Source: CAXXOK01 sp036759125 (GTDB taxonomy: Bacteria > Bacillota > Clostridia > Christensenellales > Aristaeellaceae). From it: 44,795 nucleotides of DNA. A model generated the notes under the pieces. That model did no database searches, was not told the origin of the DNA, and worked only from the letters and a program-made list of their open reading frames with translations. The translations under genes and the position numbers were made by a program. Location: NCBI GenBank assembly GCA_036759125.1, contig DAIOVG010000006.1:1-44795 (forward strand), written 5' to 3'. Position 1 is the stretch's first letter. Every line of letters begins with the position of its first letter. Below, piece by piece: positions 7,435 to 14,622 of this stretch.

Positions 7435-9039
7435 TTACGGCTGCACGATATCGTCCGGGGTGTTGCCGAACACCGCGCCCTGGTCGTCGGTCACGGTGCC
7501 GCCTTCGGCGTATACGCCGCCGCCGCTGCGGGCAGCGGTATTGCCGGTGATGCGGCCGCCCAGAATTTCCACGTCGCCCGAAACCGCGTACAGCGCGCCG
7601 CCCTGCTCGGCCTCGTTTTCAAACACCGTACCGCCGTACATATAGATATCGCCGTTTACGGTCAGCGCCGCGCCGCCGTACATGGCGGTGTTTTCACGAA
7701 TCCTGCCGCTTTGGAGGATCACATCGCCGTCATTACCGTAAATCGCGCCGCCGCTGGTGACTGCCGTATTGCCGCGCAGGATGCCGCCGGAGACCGTCAC
7801 CGTTCCCACGGCCAGGTACAGCGCGCCGCCGAACTGCGCATTGTTGTTTAAAACGCTGCCGCTTGAGAGCAGCACCTGTCCGCTGTCGCTGTACACCGCG
7901 CCGCCATAGGCCGCCTGGTTGCCGGAAAGCGTTCCGCCCGCGACGGTGACCACGCCCTCGTGGGAATACACCGCGCCGCCGCTTACCTGCGCCGTGTTGC
8001 CCGTGATGCTGCTGCCCTGCCCGATGATCAGCTCGGCAACCTGCGCGTACACACCGCCGCCGAACTGCGCGGTATTGTTCTGGATAACGCCGCCGGAAAG
8101 GGTGCCCGTGCCGCTGCCAAGGTACACCGTGCCGTAGGCCGCCGTGTTGCCCTCGATGGTCCCATCCGTCTGGCTGTAGGAACCGCTGTCGGCATACACC
8201 GCGCCGCCGGACGTTCCCGCGCTGTTGCCGGAGATCACAGTCGCGCCGCCGATTGCCACATTGCCGTACTGGGCGTACAGCGCGCCGCCGAACTCCGCGG
8301 CGTTATCGCTCACCGTAACGTCCGTCAGGGTGATGTCTCCATAGTGCGCGTACAGGCCGCCGCCGAATTTCTGGGCCAGGTTCTTTGCAAGCGCCCCGCC
8401 GGTCATGGTGATGCTGCCGTTGAGCGCATACACCGCGCCCGCCGCAGATGCCATATTGCCGTCCACAGCGCAGTTTTCCAAAACCACGCTGCCGTGCACG
8501 CAGATAGCAGCGCCGTAGTTGGCCTTGTTCCCCGTAAAGGCGCAGTTCACCAGCTTCAGGTCGCCCATCACAAACAGCGCGCCGCCTGAGCCCGTTTCGT
8601 ACACATCCTTGGATGCCGTCAGCGCGCTGCCGTTGAGGAACACCAGGTTTTCCACAACCGTGAGGCCTTCCAGCGGCTCATCGGGGCTTGCGCCCTGCAC
8701 GCAGAACATCTGCTTGCCGTTGCCGTCGATGGTGTAGCTATTGCCCTGCGCGCCCCGCAGGGTGACGGGCGTGGAGAACACGATCGTGTCCTGCCCCTCG
8801 CCAAATACGATGTCATTCGTAATGCGTATATCGGTCTTCTTGTGCATGGCCGCGAGCTTCAGGCCGATCCAGTCGGACACCTCTGCCGTATCCCCGGGTG
8901 TACCCATGAGGTCGGTCACAACGTTGACCAGCGTATTGCCCAGCTGTTCCAGCAGAGCGCCACCATCGGCCGCCGCGCCTCCGGCTGTGCCAAGCAGTAG
9001 CACGCATAAAAGCAGCGCCAACATTTTTCTTGGTTTCAT
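7435..9039 (-). CDS. Secreted Pmp-like right-handed beta-helix repeat protein
   Basis: A 534-residue protein with a Sec signal peptide (MKPRKMLALLLCVLLLGTAG, cleavage near residue 24). About 20 short repeats follow, of the form GGAxYAxxGxVxxxGGxIxxNTA, rich in GGA and GNTA steps from about residue 150 to the end. Such repeats occur in polymorphic outer-membrane/autotransporter passengers and in clostridial adhesin-like proteins and are expected to fold as a right-handed parallel beta-helix. No LPXTG anchor, SLH domain or C-terminal membrane span is visible, so it is probably released or held non-covalently. A TATAAT-like -10 lies just before the start (9057-9062, minus) but its -35 is poor. 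It is a single gene between its own terminator and a non-coding gap. Ligand and role are unknown. Confidence 0.75.
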   Translation of the reverse strand: MKPRKMLALLLCVLLLGTAGGAAADGGALLEQLGNTLVNVVTDLMGTPGDTAEVSDWIGLKLAAMHKKTDIRITNDIVFGEGQDTIVFSTPVTLRGAQGNSYTIDGNGKQMFCVQGASPDEPLEGLTVVENLVFLNGSALTASKDVYETGSGGALFVMGDLKLVNCAFTGNKANYGAAICVHGSVVLENCAVDGNMASAAGAVYALNGSITMTGGALAKNLAQKFGGGLYAHYGDITLTDVTVSDNAAEFGGALYAQYGNVAIGGATVISGNSAGTSGGAVYADSGSYSQTDGTIEGNTAAYGTVYLGSGTGTLSGGVIQNNTAQFGGGVYAQVAELIIGQGSSITGNTAQVSGGAVYSHEGVVTVAGGTLSGNQAAYGGAVYSDSGQVLLSSGSVLNNNAQFGGALYLAVGTVTVSGGILRGNTAVTSGGAIYGNDGDVILQSGRIRENTAMYGGAALTVNGDIYMYGGTVFENEAEQGGALYAVSGDVEILGGRITGNTAARSGGGVYAEGGTVTDDQGAVFGNTPDDIVQP

Positions 9040-9206
9040 ATCAGGAATCTCCTTCCATTATAACGGCGAAATGTGATGTTACAGGCAATCGAAAACGAAC
9101 CGTTTCTATACAGCGATCGTACCGTATTTTATGGTTTTTTTCAAGCGGAGTCTGTTGCAGGGGCGTAAAATCAACGTAAGAAACGCACGCGTATACCCTT
9201 TGCCGT

Positions 9207-9755
9207 CTATAGTGTTTCAGCCAGCGCGGCGGTGTCGATCACGGACGCGAAGGAGCCGTCCAGCGCGGCCATGAACGCGCCGTGCACCTCCTGCACGCCG
9301 ATGCGCTGCCCCTTCCACTCCAGCGCCGTGGTGGTGCAGGCGTCGCCCAGCACGATCACCTCGTACCCCAGGGGCCTGGCGGCGCGCACCGTGGTATCGA
9401 CGCACATATGGCTCATCATGCCGCAGACCACCAAGCGCTGCACCTTCAGCGCTTGCAGGGTTTCGTGCAGCGTTGTTTGCATAAAGCTGTCGGGAAAGTG
9501 TTTTTCAATAATCGTCTCGCCGTCCAGCGGCTGGATGAGAGGGTGAATCTGAGTGCCGTCGGTGCCGGGCCGGAAAAACGGCGCGCCTGCATCCAGGCTG
9601 CTATGCCGCACGTGCACTACGGGCAGCCCCGATTCGCGAAACAGGGTCAGGGCCTGCGCCGCGCGCGCGGCGCAGCGCTCCGGCTCGTACAGCGGGTATC
9701 GGCCGCCCGGAAAGTAATCCCTTTGGATATCGATGAGGAGCAGCGCTGTTTTCAT
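9207..9755 (-). CDS. Isochorismatase-family cysteine hydrolase
   Basis: A 182-residue cytoplasmic hydrolase of the isochorismatase/nicotinamidase fold. The expected triad is visible: Asp9 in LLLIDIQRDYF, Lys85 in IIEKHFPDSF and Cys118 in CGMMSHMCVDTT. The start is ATG at 9753-9755; the frame continues further upstream but without family similarity. The family hydrolyses amides or enol ethers such as nicotinamide, isochorismate, ureidoacrylate or biuret. The sequence alone does not say which substrate is used here. It stands between the beta-helix gene and an AraC-type regulator gene on the same strand, with 75 bases between it and the regulator's stop, so read-through from that gene is possible. 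Confidence 0.85.
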   Translation of the reverse strand: MKTALLLIDIQRDYFPGGRYPLYEPERCAARAAQALTLFRESGLPVVHVRHSSLDAGAPFFRPGTDGTQIHPLIQPLDGETIIEKHFPDSFMQTTLHETLQALKVQRLVVCGMMSHMCVDTTVRAARPLGYEVIVLGDACTTTALEWKGQRIGVQEVHGAFMAALDGSFASVIDTAALAETL

Positions 9756-9830
9756 TGCATTGTCCTGCCTTGCCGGTTCATTCCGCTGACAGCATACCAC
9801 CGCCGCGCCCGTGGGGCAACCGTCACTTCT

Positions 9831-10673
9831 TTACTGCGCCGCGCCTGTGCGCAGGCGCTTTTGCCGCTCAACGGGCGTCATGCCGAAGTGCGCGCGGAAC
9901 ACGCGGTTGAACGTGCGCACGCTTTGAAACCCGCAGGCATAGGCAATGGCGGCCACCCCCGCCTCGCCCTGGCCCATGGCGGCGGCCACCTCGCGCAGGC
10001 GCACCAGGTTCAGGTACTCCTTAAAGCCCGTGCCCGTGATTTTCTTGAACTCGCGGGAGAAGCTCGACTCGCTCATCAGCGCGGCCTTGGCCATGCTTTT
10101 GAGGGTGATCTCCCCGGCGAAGTGCTTTTCGATATAGGAAATACTCTCGCGGATGGCATGCAGGTGGGGGCGGCTGTCCGCGCCGCCATCGGGGAACTCG
10201 CGCTTATGGTAGTAGCGGTGCAGGATGCCCTGGATTTCCAGAATGTACGCGTACAGGAAAAACGCGCTGGCCTGGCTTAGGTGCTCGTACTCGTCGAGCA
10301 GCTTTTTGAGCAGCGGCATCAGCCCCGCGTCCGGGTTTTTGGGATCGGGCCGGAAGATGCCGGAGCGCACGGGCGAATCCATCACCAGCGTGCCCGCCTT
10401 GCGCGCGGCGAAGGGATCGAATATCAGCACCAGCACGGAAAAATCGTCCGTCGGCTCGGTATAGCTATGAATCTCGCCGCCCGCGCAGATGAACACATCC
10501 CCCGCCGCAAGCCAGGCCGGCGCGCCGTTGCGCGTCACCGTAACGCCGCCGCGTAAGAGGAACACCGCCTCGAAATCGTAATGCCAGTGCGAGGCGAAGG
10601 TGCCGTTTTGCGTTTTCATTACGCTGATGGGCAGCCCCAGCGTGTTTTGGTAGGTTTTGTGCTCGTATTGCAA
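9831..10673 (-). CDS. AraC-family regulator with cupin sensor domain
   Basis: A 280-residue regulator with an N-terminal cupin-like domain (HWHYDFEAVFLLRGG, with the His-x-His pattern of AraC-type jelly rolls) and a C-terminal double helix-turn-helix (LKSMAKAALMSESSFSREFK, then VAAIAYACGFQSVRTFNRVF). The start is TTG at 10671-10673, eight bases after a GGAGG at 10681-10685; the open frame extends seven codons further without support. It is divergent from tryptophanase, with about 170 bases between the two starts, so control of that gene is plausible. The cupin would bind a small effector, perhaps tryptophan or an indole compound, but that is inference. Confidence 0.88.
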   Translation of the reverse strand: MQYEHKTYQNTLGLPISVMKTQNGTFASHWHYDFEAVFLLRGGVTVTRNGAPAWLAAGDVFICAGGEIHSYTEPTDDFSVLVLIFDPFAARKAGTLVMDSPVRSGIFRPDPKNPDAGLMPLLKKLLDEYEHLSQASAFFLYAYILEIQGILHRYYHKREFPDGGADSRPHLHAIRESISYIEKHFAGEITLKSMAKAALMSESSFSREFKKITGTGFKEYLNLVRLREVAAAMGQGEAGVAAIAYACGFQSVRTFNRVFRAHFGMTPVERQKRLRTGAAQ

Positions 10674-10723
10674 GGCCGCGCCTCCGTTGTGCAAATTTTG
10701 ACCAGGATTGAAAATTGCTTGCC

Positions 10724-10752
10724 TTGTTATCAGGCGGCGGAAACACTATAAT
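10724..10752 (+). promoter_or_regulatory. Promoter of tryptophanase gene
   Basis: A TTGTTA -35 (10724-10729), 17-base spacer and perfect TATAAT -10 (10747-10752) face tryptophanase, leaving a leader of about 85 bases. No Trp-containing tnaC-like leader peptide is visible in that leader, so control is more likely transcriptional, perhaps by the divergent AraC-type protein. Confidence 0.8.
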
Positions 10753-10844
10753 CATAGCGATTTCATTCGATTCCGTCAATTCCCGCTGTATTTTGAAATG
10801 TCCGCCATTCAAAAAACGGCTAGCTGAAAAGAGGTTGCAACACC

Positions 10845-12221
10845 ATGGACTATATCGCCGAACCGTTCAAAATCAAGGCCGTGGAGCCCCTGAAAGTCCT
10901 CACCAGAAGCGAGAGGGAGCAGAAAATCAAGGCTGCGGGCTATAACCTGTTCTCCGTCCGGGCCGAGGACGTGTACATCGACCTGATGACCGATTCGGGT
11001 ACCGGCGCCATGAGCCAGCACCAGTGGGCGGCCATCATGACCGGGGACGAGGCCTACGCGGGCGCGCAGAGCTATTACCGCCTGATGGACGCCTGTCAGG
11101 AAATTTTCGGCTATGCGTATTTCCAGCCCGTGCACCAGGGCCGCGCCGCCGAAAAGGTGTTCATGCCCATCATGCTTGCCGATGGCAAGGTCGCCGTCAG
11201 CAATACGTTTTTCGATACCACCCGCGCCCATGTGGAGCTTGCGGGCGCAACCGCGCTCGACTGCGCCGTGCCAGAGGCCGCCGATACCGATAGCTTTTAC
11301 CCCTTCAAGGGCAATATGGATCTTGAGCTGCTCGAAAAAGCCATCGCCCAGTACGGCGCGGACCGCATCGGCATGATTGTGATGACCGTCACCAACAATT
11401 CGGCGGGCGGCCAGCCCGTATCCATGCAGAACATCCGCCAGACCGCCGCCGTGGCAAAGAAACACCATATCCCCTTCGTGATCGACGCCGCCCGCTACGC
11501 CGAAAACGCGTACTTCATCCAGACCCGCGAGCCGGGCTACGCAGACAAGTCCATCATCGCCATCGCGCGGGAGATGTTCTCCTGCGCCGACGCGTTTTTG
11601 ATGTCCGCCAAGAAGGACGGCATCGTCAACATGGGCGGGCTGATCGGCGTCAAGGAGGACGAGCTCCTGATCCGCGCCGTGAAAGAGCGCGTGATTCCCT
11701 ACGAGGGCTTTATCACCTACGGCGGCCTGGCGGGCCGCGATCTGGATGCCCTGGCCGTCGGCCTTCTGGAAGCCACCGACGAAAGCTACCTGCGCTACCG
11801 CATCGGCCAGGCCGAGTACCTGGGCGAAACCCTCCGCGCAGCAGGCGTGCCCATTCAGTACCCAACCGGCGGGCATGCCGTGTTTGTCGACGCGGGCAAA
11901 ATGCTTCCGCACATTCCCTACGACCAGTTCCCCGGCCACGCCCTGGCCGTCGCCCTCTACGAGGAGGCGGGCATCCGCTCCTGCGAGATCGGCTCCTATA
12001 TGCTCGGCCGCGACCCCAAAACCGGCGAGCAGCTCAAGTCCATGTTCGAGTTCACCCGCCTGGCCATCCCCCGCCGCGTGTACACCCAGGCCCACCTCGA
12101 TGTCGTCGCCCGCGCCCTCATCGCCATCAACGCCCGCCGCGATACTCTCCCCGGCTACACAATCACCGACGAACCTCCGGTGCTCCGGCACTTCACGGCG
12201 AAGCTCGAACCGATACGGTAG
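10845..12221 (+). CDS. tnaA: Tryptophanase (tryptophan indole-lyase)
   Basis: A 458-residue PLP lyase of the tryptophanase / tyrosine phenol-lyase family, converting L-tryptophan to indole, pyruvate and ammonia. The PLP lysine is Lys257 in SAKKDGIVNMGG. Residues that separate the two enzymes point to tryptophanase. FFDTT has Asp where tyrosine phenol-lyase has Thr, and the C-terminal LRHFTAKL has His where tyrosine phenol-lyase has Phe. GSYMLGRDPKTGEQ also matches tryptophanase. The start follows AGAGG at 10830-10834. It has its own promoter and is followed by hairpins, so it is probably a single transcription unit, divergent from an AraC-type gene. Substrate assignment rests on recalled active-site differences, not an alignment. 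Confidence 0.92.
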   Translation: MDYIAEPFKIKAVEPLKVLTRSEREQKIKAAGYNLFSVRAEDVYIDLMTDSGTGAMSQHQWAAIMTGDEAYAGAQSYYRLMDACQEIFGYAYFQPVHQGRAAEKVFMPIMLADGKVAVSNTFFDTTRAHVELAGATALDCAVPEAADTDSFYPFKGNMDLELLEKAIAQYGADRIGMIVMTVTNNSAGGQPVSMQNIRQTAAVAKKHHIPFVIDAARYAENAYFIQTREPGYADKSIIAIAREMFSCADAFLMSAKKDGIVNMGGLIGVKEDELLIRAVKERVIPYEGFITYGGLAGRDLDALAVGLLEATDESYLRYRIGQAEYLGETLRAAGVPIQYPTGGHAVFVDAGKMLPHIPYDQFPGHALAVALYEEAGIRSCEIGSYMLGRDPKTGEQLKSMFEFTRLAIPRRVYTQAHLDVVARALIAINARRDTLPGYTITDEPPVLRHFTAKLEPIR

Positions 12222-12233
12222 GGATGGGGACGT

Positions 12234-12265
12234 CTTACTTTTCTTTTAGAAAAAAGAAAAGTAAG
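12234..12265. repeat. Perfect 13-bp inverted repeat after tnaA
   Basis: Arms CTTACTTTTCTTT and AAAGAAAAGTAAG with a six-base loop lie 12 bases after the tryptophanase stop. The stem is pyrimidine-rich on one side and AT-rich, unlike the GC-rich terminators elsewhere in the window. It may be a terminator or a dispersed intergenic element. Confidence 0.6.
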
Positions 12266-12293
12266 CAAAAGAAAACCATATAGGGTATATATA

Positions 12294-12314
12294 AAGCCGC
12301 GCAATGCGCGGCTT
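12294..12314. terminator. Hairpin between tnaA and the AT-rich gene pair
   Basis: A perfect 9-bp GC-rich stem (AAGCCGCGC / GCGCGGCTT) with a three-base loop lies 22 bases past the stop of the minus-strand TOPRIM gene. On that strand it is followed by TTTATATATA. It can serve both converging units. Confidence 0.6.
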
Positions 12315-12335
12315 CTATTATCTATAATCCTATTG

Positions 12336-12950
12336 CTATCTTTCACTCTTTTGCTGCATCTCTAGCATTAAACAATAATTAACTAGTTCGTGTAAATTTT
12401 GGTTTTTAATAGGCAAAAGCATTCTATAAAACTCTTCAATCTGTTCACGATCCGTTTGTCTGTTAGGTGTTTTATACTTTGGATCTGTTGGAAACAATTT
12501 TATGTATTCACGCTTCTTATCATCATCCGAACGAGACTTAAACGGCATCCCTGCTTTTGTCAATATTACCTCTAACTTAGGATCACAGTATATTGGATGT
12601 AGGTGTGGATAAAACCATCTTTCTTTAAACATGATACCGTTCTTATACTCATCACACATTGGCTGTTGACACTCATCGATGTCCATCCAAGTAAAAATTT
12701 TGAAATCGGTATCAAGTTTCCCTTTCTTAGGGCACGCAATACCGCTATATTTTTCATATAAATCCTGTGCAGTTCTATAGTGTCGCCGCTTAAAGAACCG
12801 TTCCAAACTTTCAATTTGAATAGAACTGTCATTGTCGCTATCTACCTCAATTGGTAGTCGCAGATTTGCTCTAATATACCGACATATCTGCATTTCGCTT
12901 TTCCCATGACAAATAATTATTGCACGAGTATGCTTAAGTGCCCCTTTCAT
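12336..12950 (-). CDS. RloB/AriB-like TOPRIM-domain protein of a two-gene defence pair
   Basis: A 204-residue protein, AT-rich unlike its surroundings. The N-terminus has a hydrophobic strand followed by an acidic residue (AIIICHGKSE, Glu19), and FTWMDIDEC gives a D-x-D pair (Asp90, Asp92). Together these fit a TOPRIM metal site as in RloB, OLD and AriB nucleases. Its ATG overlaps the end of the AAA ATPase gene by four bases (12947-12950), so the two are translationally coupled. RloB-like and TOPRIM partners of AAA15-type ATPases form the RloAB, AbiL and PARIS systems, in which the small protein is the toxic effector released on phage infection. Which of these it belongs to cannot be settled by eye. 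It may be a distinct type. No methyltransferase or restriction gene is adjacent. Confidence 0.65.
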   Translation of the reverse strand: MKGALKHTRAIIICHGKSEMQICRYIRANLRLPIEVDSDNDSSIQIESLERFFKRRHYRTAQDLYEKYSGIACPKKGKLDTDFKIFTWMDIDECQQPMCDEYKNGIMFKERWFYPHLHPIYCDPKLEVILTKAGMPFKSRSDDDKKREYIKLFPTDPKYKTPNRQTDREQIEEFYRMLLPIKNQNLHELVNYCLMLEMQQKSER

Positions 12951-14287
12951 TTTTCATCACCTTTCACGTTGTGAGAGGTCATTTCACTAAAATCCACCTC
13001 CATAGTATTTGGAATTCCGCCGTAAAGACCACTAAGATATCGTTTGCGAAGATTCAGATTTGGGTGCATGCGCAACTCAAAATCACGAATAGGAATCAGT
13101 TCCTTGTTCGCCTCCGCATCCACATGGAAAATATACACACTATCTTTTGCCAAACTAGATTCCAAGAATTGTGTATTGTGCGTTGTAATTATCATTTGCC
13201 CGGTAATATAGGGATATAGGCTTTCTAGTACTGCCTCAATCATTAAGTCATGGATGCCGCTGTCCATTTCATCGATTACAACTACCCCTTTATTCAGTCC
13301 TTGAATGAAATACGGCAGTAGTTCGATCAGCTTCACAGTCCCTGTGGATTCCTTGGAATACTCAATATCTCGGAGCTCTCCAAAAATCAATTTTCGGAAG
13401 AAGAGTTTATATCTTATTTGATTGTTTTCTTTTTCCCTTTCATAATAAACTTGCTTAATGTCGCTATATAAGCTTGTAAAGAACTCATTTAGCATGTTTT
13501 CAGTTTTTATTATCTCTACCTCATCATTAATTGCGACGCTCCCTTCTTCTATATTTCTTAGTAGACGATTTCCTCCAACGTACAAAACACTACGATTCTC
13601 GCGACGACTTTCCCGTGTCTCAATTGAAGTTGAGTATAGAAAATCCATAAAGATATCAAGGTTTCTTGCGATTCTTTTCTCAATATAACCTTTTGCTTTT
13701 TCTCTTGCATCAAATAAAAGCAACGCTAATAAAGTATGTTTTCCCCAGTACTCTTCCAACATTTTTTTGAAGCTTTGTCGGTATTCTACATCTGGAAATA
13801 CGTTGTTGTTCAATATGATATTTTCCGGCGATATATCAAAAAACACTGCTTTATTCTTTTTATAGACATATTCTAGTTTTTCATGAACAACTTCAGTTTC
13901 GTTTGTTTCGAGAAGGTATACACCTGCATATCCTTTTAACCTAAATCCAAATTCTAGCCTCATGTTTCCACTTGAATTTATCGTCTTTGCGTTTTTTATT
14001 ATGTTTTCAAGAGTTCTATAACGCATTATTTGGTTATATATTTCCTCTTTATCTTCATTTGATATTGTTTTCGGAAACGAAGCGAGAATTTTGTCTGCTT
14101 CTTCAATAGCATATTTAGTCTCCAGAGTATCGCGAAGCGTAAGGAATGAAGACGCAAGATTAGTTTTACCTATTCCGTTCTCACCGTATATCATGATTAA
14201 TTTGCGTGGAATATCACGAGTTTTCGTAAAGTCAACTCTAATATTAACTAGTGATTTGTAGTTTTTCAAACTGAGATATCTAAACAT
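12947..14287 (-). CDS. AAA15/RloA-like SMC-type ATPase of a defence pair
   Basis: A 446-residue ABC/SMC-like ATPase. Walker A is GENGIGKT (residues 35-42), Walker B VVVIDEMDSG (from residue 335), and the H-loop histidine lies in IITTHNTQFLE (His370). The C-terminal RKRYLSGLYGGIP is characteristic of the COG1106 (AAA15) ATPases that pair with RloB or DUF4435 partners. The start is ATG at 14285-14287, after an AAGGG; an upstream in-frame start has weaker support. Base composition drops to strongly AT-rich exactly over this gene and its partner, with different codon use, which indicates horizontal transfer. The likely role is to sense infection and restrain or activate the TOPRIM partner. That is known for related systems and inferred here. 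Confidence 0.78.
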   Translation of the reverse strand: MFRYLSLKNYKSLVNIRVDFTKTRDIPRKLIMIYGENGIGKTNLASSFLTLRDTLETKYAIEEADKILASFPKTISNEDKEEIYNQIMRYRTLENIIKNAKTINSSGNMRLEFGFRLKGYAGVYLLETNETEVVHEKLEYVYKKNKAVFFDISPENIILNNNVFPDVEYRQSFKKMLEEYWGKHTLLALLLFDAREKAKGYIEKRIARNLDIFMDFLYSTSIETRESRRENRSVLYVGGNRLLRNIEEGSVAINDEVEIIKTENMLNEFFTSLYSDIKQVYYEREKENNQIRYKLFFRKLIFGELRDIEYSKESTGTVKLIELLPYFIQGLNKGVVVIDEMDSGIHDLMIEAVLESLYPYITGQMIITTHNTQFLESSLAKDSVYIFHVDAEANKELIPIRDFELRMHPNLNLRKRYLSGLYGGIPNTMEVDFSEMTSHNVKGDEK

Positions 14288-14511
14288 TGCAAACCCTTCT
14301 TCTTGATCTAGTTTATGTTTATATATTATCACATAATATTAGATTATACAACCGATATTTCAATGTTTTATATAATTTTGTTACATAATGTGTCTTTTAT
14401 TTATAATATCCGAATCTATACATTTATTCATTTGCTCTATTAGTCAGATGCTCGAATATTCCATTCCATAAACGTTGGTGAGAAAAGCTCTTAGTGCTTA
14501 GTTATATATGT

Positions 14512-14548
14512 AAAAAGACCTCTTCGCTTTCAGAATCACAAAGAGGTT
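14512..14548 (-). terminator. Terminator of the LacI-ABC operon
   Basis: On the minus strand a 7-8 bp stem (ACCTCTT / AAGAGGT) with a 16-base loop ends in TTTTT. It lies about 75 bases past the last gene of the seven-gene operon and protects the defence pair from read-through. Confidence 0.6.
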
Positions 14549-14582
14549 CTTCTCTTTATTATATTGAGAAACGCCACACAAG

Positions 14583-14603
14583 GCACGGTCATCTTGACCG
14601 TGC
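14583..14603. terminator. Hairpin downstream of lacI-type gene
   Basis: A perfect 9-bp inverted repeat (GCACGGTCA / TGACCGTGC) with a three-base loop lies 20 bases after the regulator stop. It lacks a T-run, so it may be a pause or stability hairpin preceding the terminator at 14512-14548. Confidence 0.4.
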
Positions 14604-14622
14604 AATCTTTCAAATATCGACT

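Larger units (their letters stand above)
14288..14622 (-). other. AT-rich intergenic stretch: candidate defence promoter and operon terminators
   Basis: 335 bases without a gene. Nearest the ATPase gene is a run of overlapping promoter-like hexamers on the minus strand (for example TTGTAT, 17 bases, TAATAT), weak evidence in such AT-rich DNA. The part next to the LacI gene holds two hairpins annotated separately. The change from AT-rich to GC-rich DNA falls at about 14,580. No integrase, repeat pair or tRNA marks the border. Confidence 0.45.

Noticed and set aside
7435..9039. Regular GGA/GNTA periodicity as a DNA-level tandem array
   Set aside because: The periodicity is at protein level (beta-helix rungs); the DNA units vary too much for a recent tandem expansion.
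10798..10827. Nine-codon ORF (MSAIQKTAS) in the tryptophanase leader as a tnaC-like leader peptide
   Set aside because: It has no Trp codon, no ribosome-binding site and no similarity to TnaC.
10809..12191. Minus-strand open frame of 460 codons opposite tryptophanase
   Set aside because: Antisense shadow created by codon bias; the plus-strand protein has full tryptophanase motifs and its own promoter.
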